From: Alcaligenaceae bacterium
GTDB taxonomy: Bacteria > Pseudomonadota > Gammaproteobacteria > Burkholderiales > Burkholderiaceae_B
NCBI GenBank assembly: GCA_029265335.1
Contig: JAJUJN010000150.1
Span: 1-5,669 of the forward strand
Direction: 5' to 3'
DNA length: 5,669 nt
The notes beneath the pieces are model-generated. The model did not search any database. It saw only the letters and a list, made by a program, of their open reading frames with translations, and had not been told where the DNA came from. This document shows positions 4,919 to 5,669 of this stretch, piece after piece (position 1 is the first letter of the stretch; each line of letters begins with the position of its first letter). The position numbers and the translations under genes are program-made.

Positions 4919-5669
4919 TCAGGCCTTGAGGAAGTCTGCTCGCCCCCGCGCCCAGCGCGCCAGATGGCGGTTGGCGCTTTCAGGATAATCGCGACGCAGA
5001 ACCACCGCAATGTCGCGCGCCAGCTCCACGAGTTCGTCGTCTTCGGCAAGATCGGCGAAGCGCAAGAGTTCCAGGCCCGACTGCCTCACGCCCAAAAGCT
5101 CGCCCGGGCCCCGCAGCTCGAGATCGCGCTGGGCAATGGCGAAGCCGTCTTGTGTGCTATGCAGACAGCGCAGGCGTTCACGGGCCAGGGCCGACAGTGG
5201 TGTTTGGTACATGAGTACACAGACCGATTGGGCACTACCCCGCCCCACCCTGCCCCGCAGCTGATGCAGTTGTGCCAAGCCAAACCGTTCGGCATGTTCA
5301 ATGACCATCAGCGTGGCATTGGGCACGTCCACGCCCACTTCGATCACCGTGGTAGCCACCAGAAGGTCGATCTCGCCGCCGACGAAGGCGGCCATCACGG
5401 CTGCCTTTTCAGTGGCGTCAAGACGCCCATGCAGCAAACCAATGCGAACGTCGGGCAAGGCCTCCTGCAGCACCGCATGAGTATCCACGGCGGTTTGAAG
5501 CTGCAGCACTTCGCTTTCTTCCACCAGTGGACACACCCAGTAGGCTTGGCGGCCATCGGACACAGCCTGCCGTATGCGTTGCATGAGCTCGGGACGTCGC
5601 TGGTCGTTGACCAGTTTGGTGATGATCGCCTGACGCCCGGGTGGCATGGTGTCGATCACCGATACATCG
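4919..5669 (-). CDS. recG: ATP-dependent DNA helicase RecG, partial (C-terminal 249 residues)
   Basis: RecG is a monomeric double-strand DNA translocase that remodels stalled replication forks and branch-migrates Holliday junctions. Only the C-terminal third is inside the window (full RecG is near 690 aa). The frame stays open to the right edge with residues DVS before VIDTMPPGRQAI, so this is not a start; the GTG at 5659 is an internal valine. Visible in the fragment: YWVCPLVEESE (43-53), GLLHGRLDATEK (77-88), motif V in LLVATTVIEVGVDVPNA (103-118, followed by IEHAERFGLAQLHQ), motif VI QLRGRVGRG with the arginine-finger region (136-144), and the TRG translocation motif region DGFAIAQRDLELRGPGELLG (174-193) followed by VRQSG. 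All expected helicase motifs of this half are intact. The stop TGA at 4921-4919 is 44 bp before oxyR, suggesting a recG-oxyR transcription unit. recG and oxyR are also neighbours in some other proteobacteria, although the order varies. Confidence 0.96.
   Translation of the reverse strand, partial: DVSVIDTMPPGRQAIITKLVNDQRRPELMQRIRQAVSDGRQAYWVCPLVEESEVLQLQTAVDTHAVLQEALPDVRIGLLHGRLDATEKAAVMAAFVGGEIDLLVATTVIEVGVDVPNATLMVIEHAERFGLAQLHQLRGRVGRGSAQSVCVLMYQTPLSALARERLRCLHSTQDGFAIAQRDLELRGPGELLGVRQSGLELLRFADLAEDDELVELARDIAVVLRRDYPESANRHLARWARGRADFLKA

Noticed and set aside
5657..5659. GTG as the start of a 246-aa protein
   Set aside because: The frame continues upstream to the window edge with residues DVS, matching the RecG interior before VIDTMPPGR. 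It is an internal valine codon of a truncated recG.
1..5669. Insertion sequence, CRISPR array, tRNA/rRNA genes or attachment sites
   Set aside because: I saw no transposase, spaced repeats, cloverleaf pattern or paired long direct repeats around the TA module. Short att-like repeats outside the window cannot be excluded.

Overview
The window looks like chromosomal backbone DNA from a betaproteobacterium, probably of the order Burkholderiales and possibly Alcaligenaceae-like. This is an inference from recalled family resemblance: GC-rich genes, an OxyR of the beta type with the 'MTLTELKYIVAVARERHFG' beginning, an EXDD-type RelA, and recG beside oxyR. No database search was possible.

Layout, left to right. 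Positions 1-587 (minus strand) hold a RES-Xre type II toxin-antitoxin module. The antitoxin comes first and is complete at 147 aa. The first 48 codons of the RES toxin run off the left edge, and its ATG overlaps the antitoxin stop by one base (TAATG). About 120 bp upstream of the antitoxin hold an AT-rich promoter with TATCA/TGATA inverted repeats, a likely autoregulatory operator. Positions 715-2955 (minus) hold relA, a full-length (p)ppGpp synthetase of 746 aa with a degenerate hydrolase domain. A 101-bp divergent spacer separates it from mtfA at 3057-3896 (plus), an MtfA/M90-type zinc metallopeptidase with an intact HEFAH motif. mtfA converges on oxyR (3909-4874, minus) with only 12 bp between the stops. 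Another 44 bp upstream lies the 3' third of recG (4919 to the right edge, minus), which is cut by the window end.

Functionally this is a stress-themed neighbourhood: RelA (alarmone synthesis on starved ribosomes), OxyR (peroxide-responsive regulator), RecG (branched-DNA translocase for fork and recombination repair) and a RES toxin, whose family depletes NAD+. Whether they act together is not shown by the sequence. recG and oxyR are arranged as a possible operon. The TA module appears to have its own promoter although it lies downstream of relA on the same strand.

Two points deserve attention. OxyR keeps the sensing cysteine C199, but the position equivalent to the resolving cysteine C208 is tyrosine (TAC, one base from TGC). 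The truncated RES toxin at the left edge is a real gene start that is easily missed. I found no RNA genes, insertion sequences, CRISPR arrays or clearly new systems. No gene-free stretch exceeds about 130 bp.
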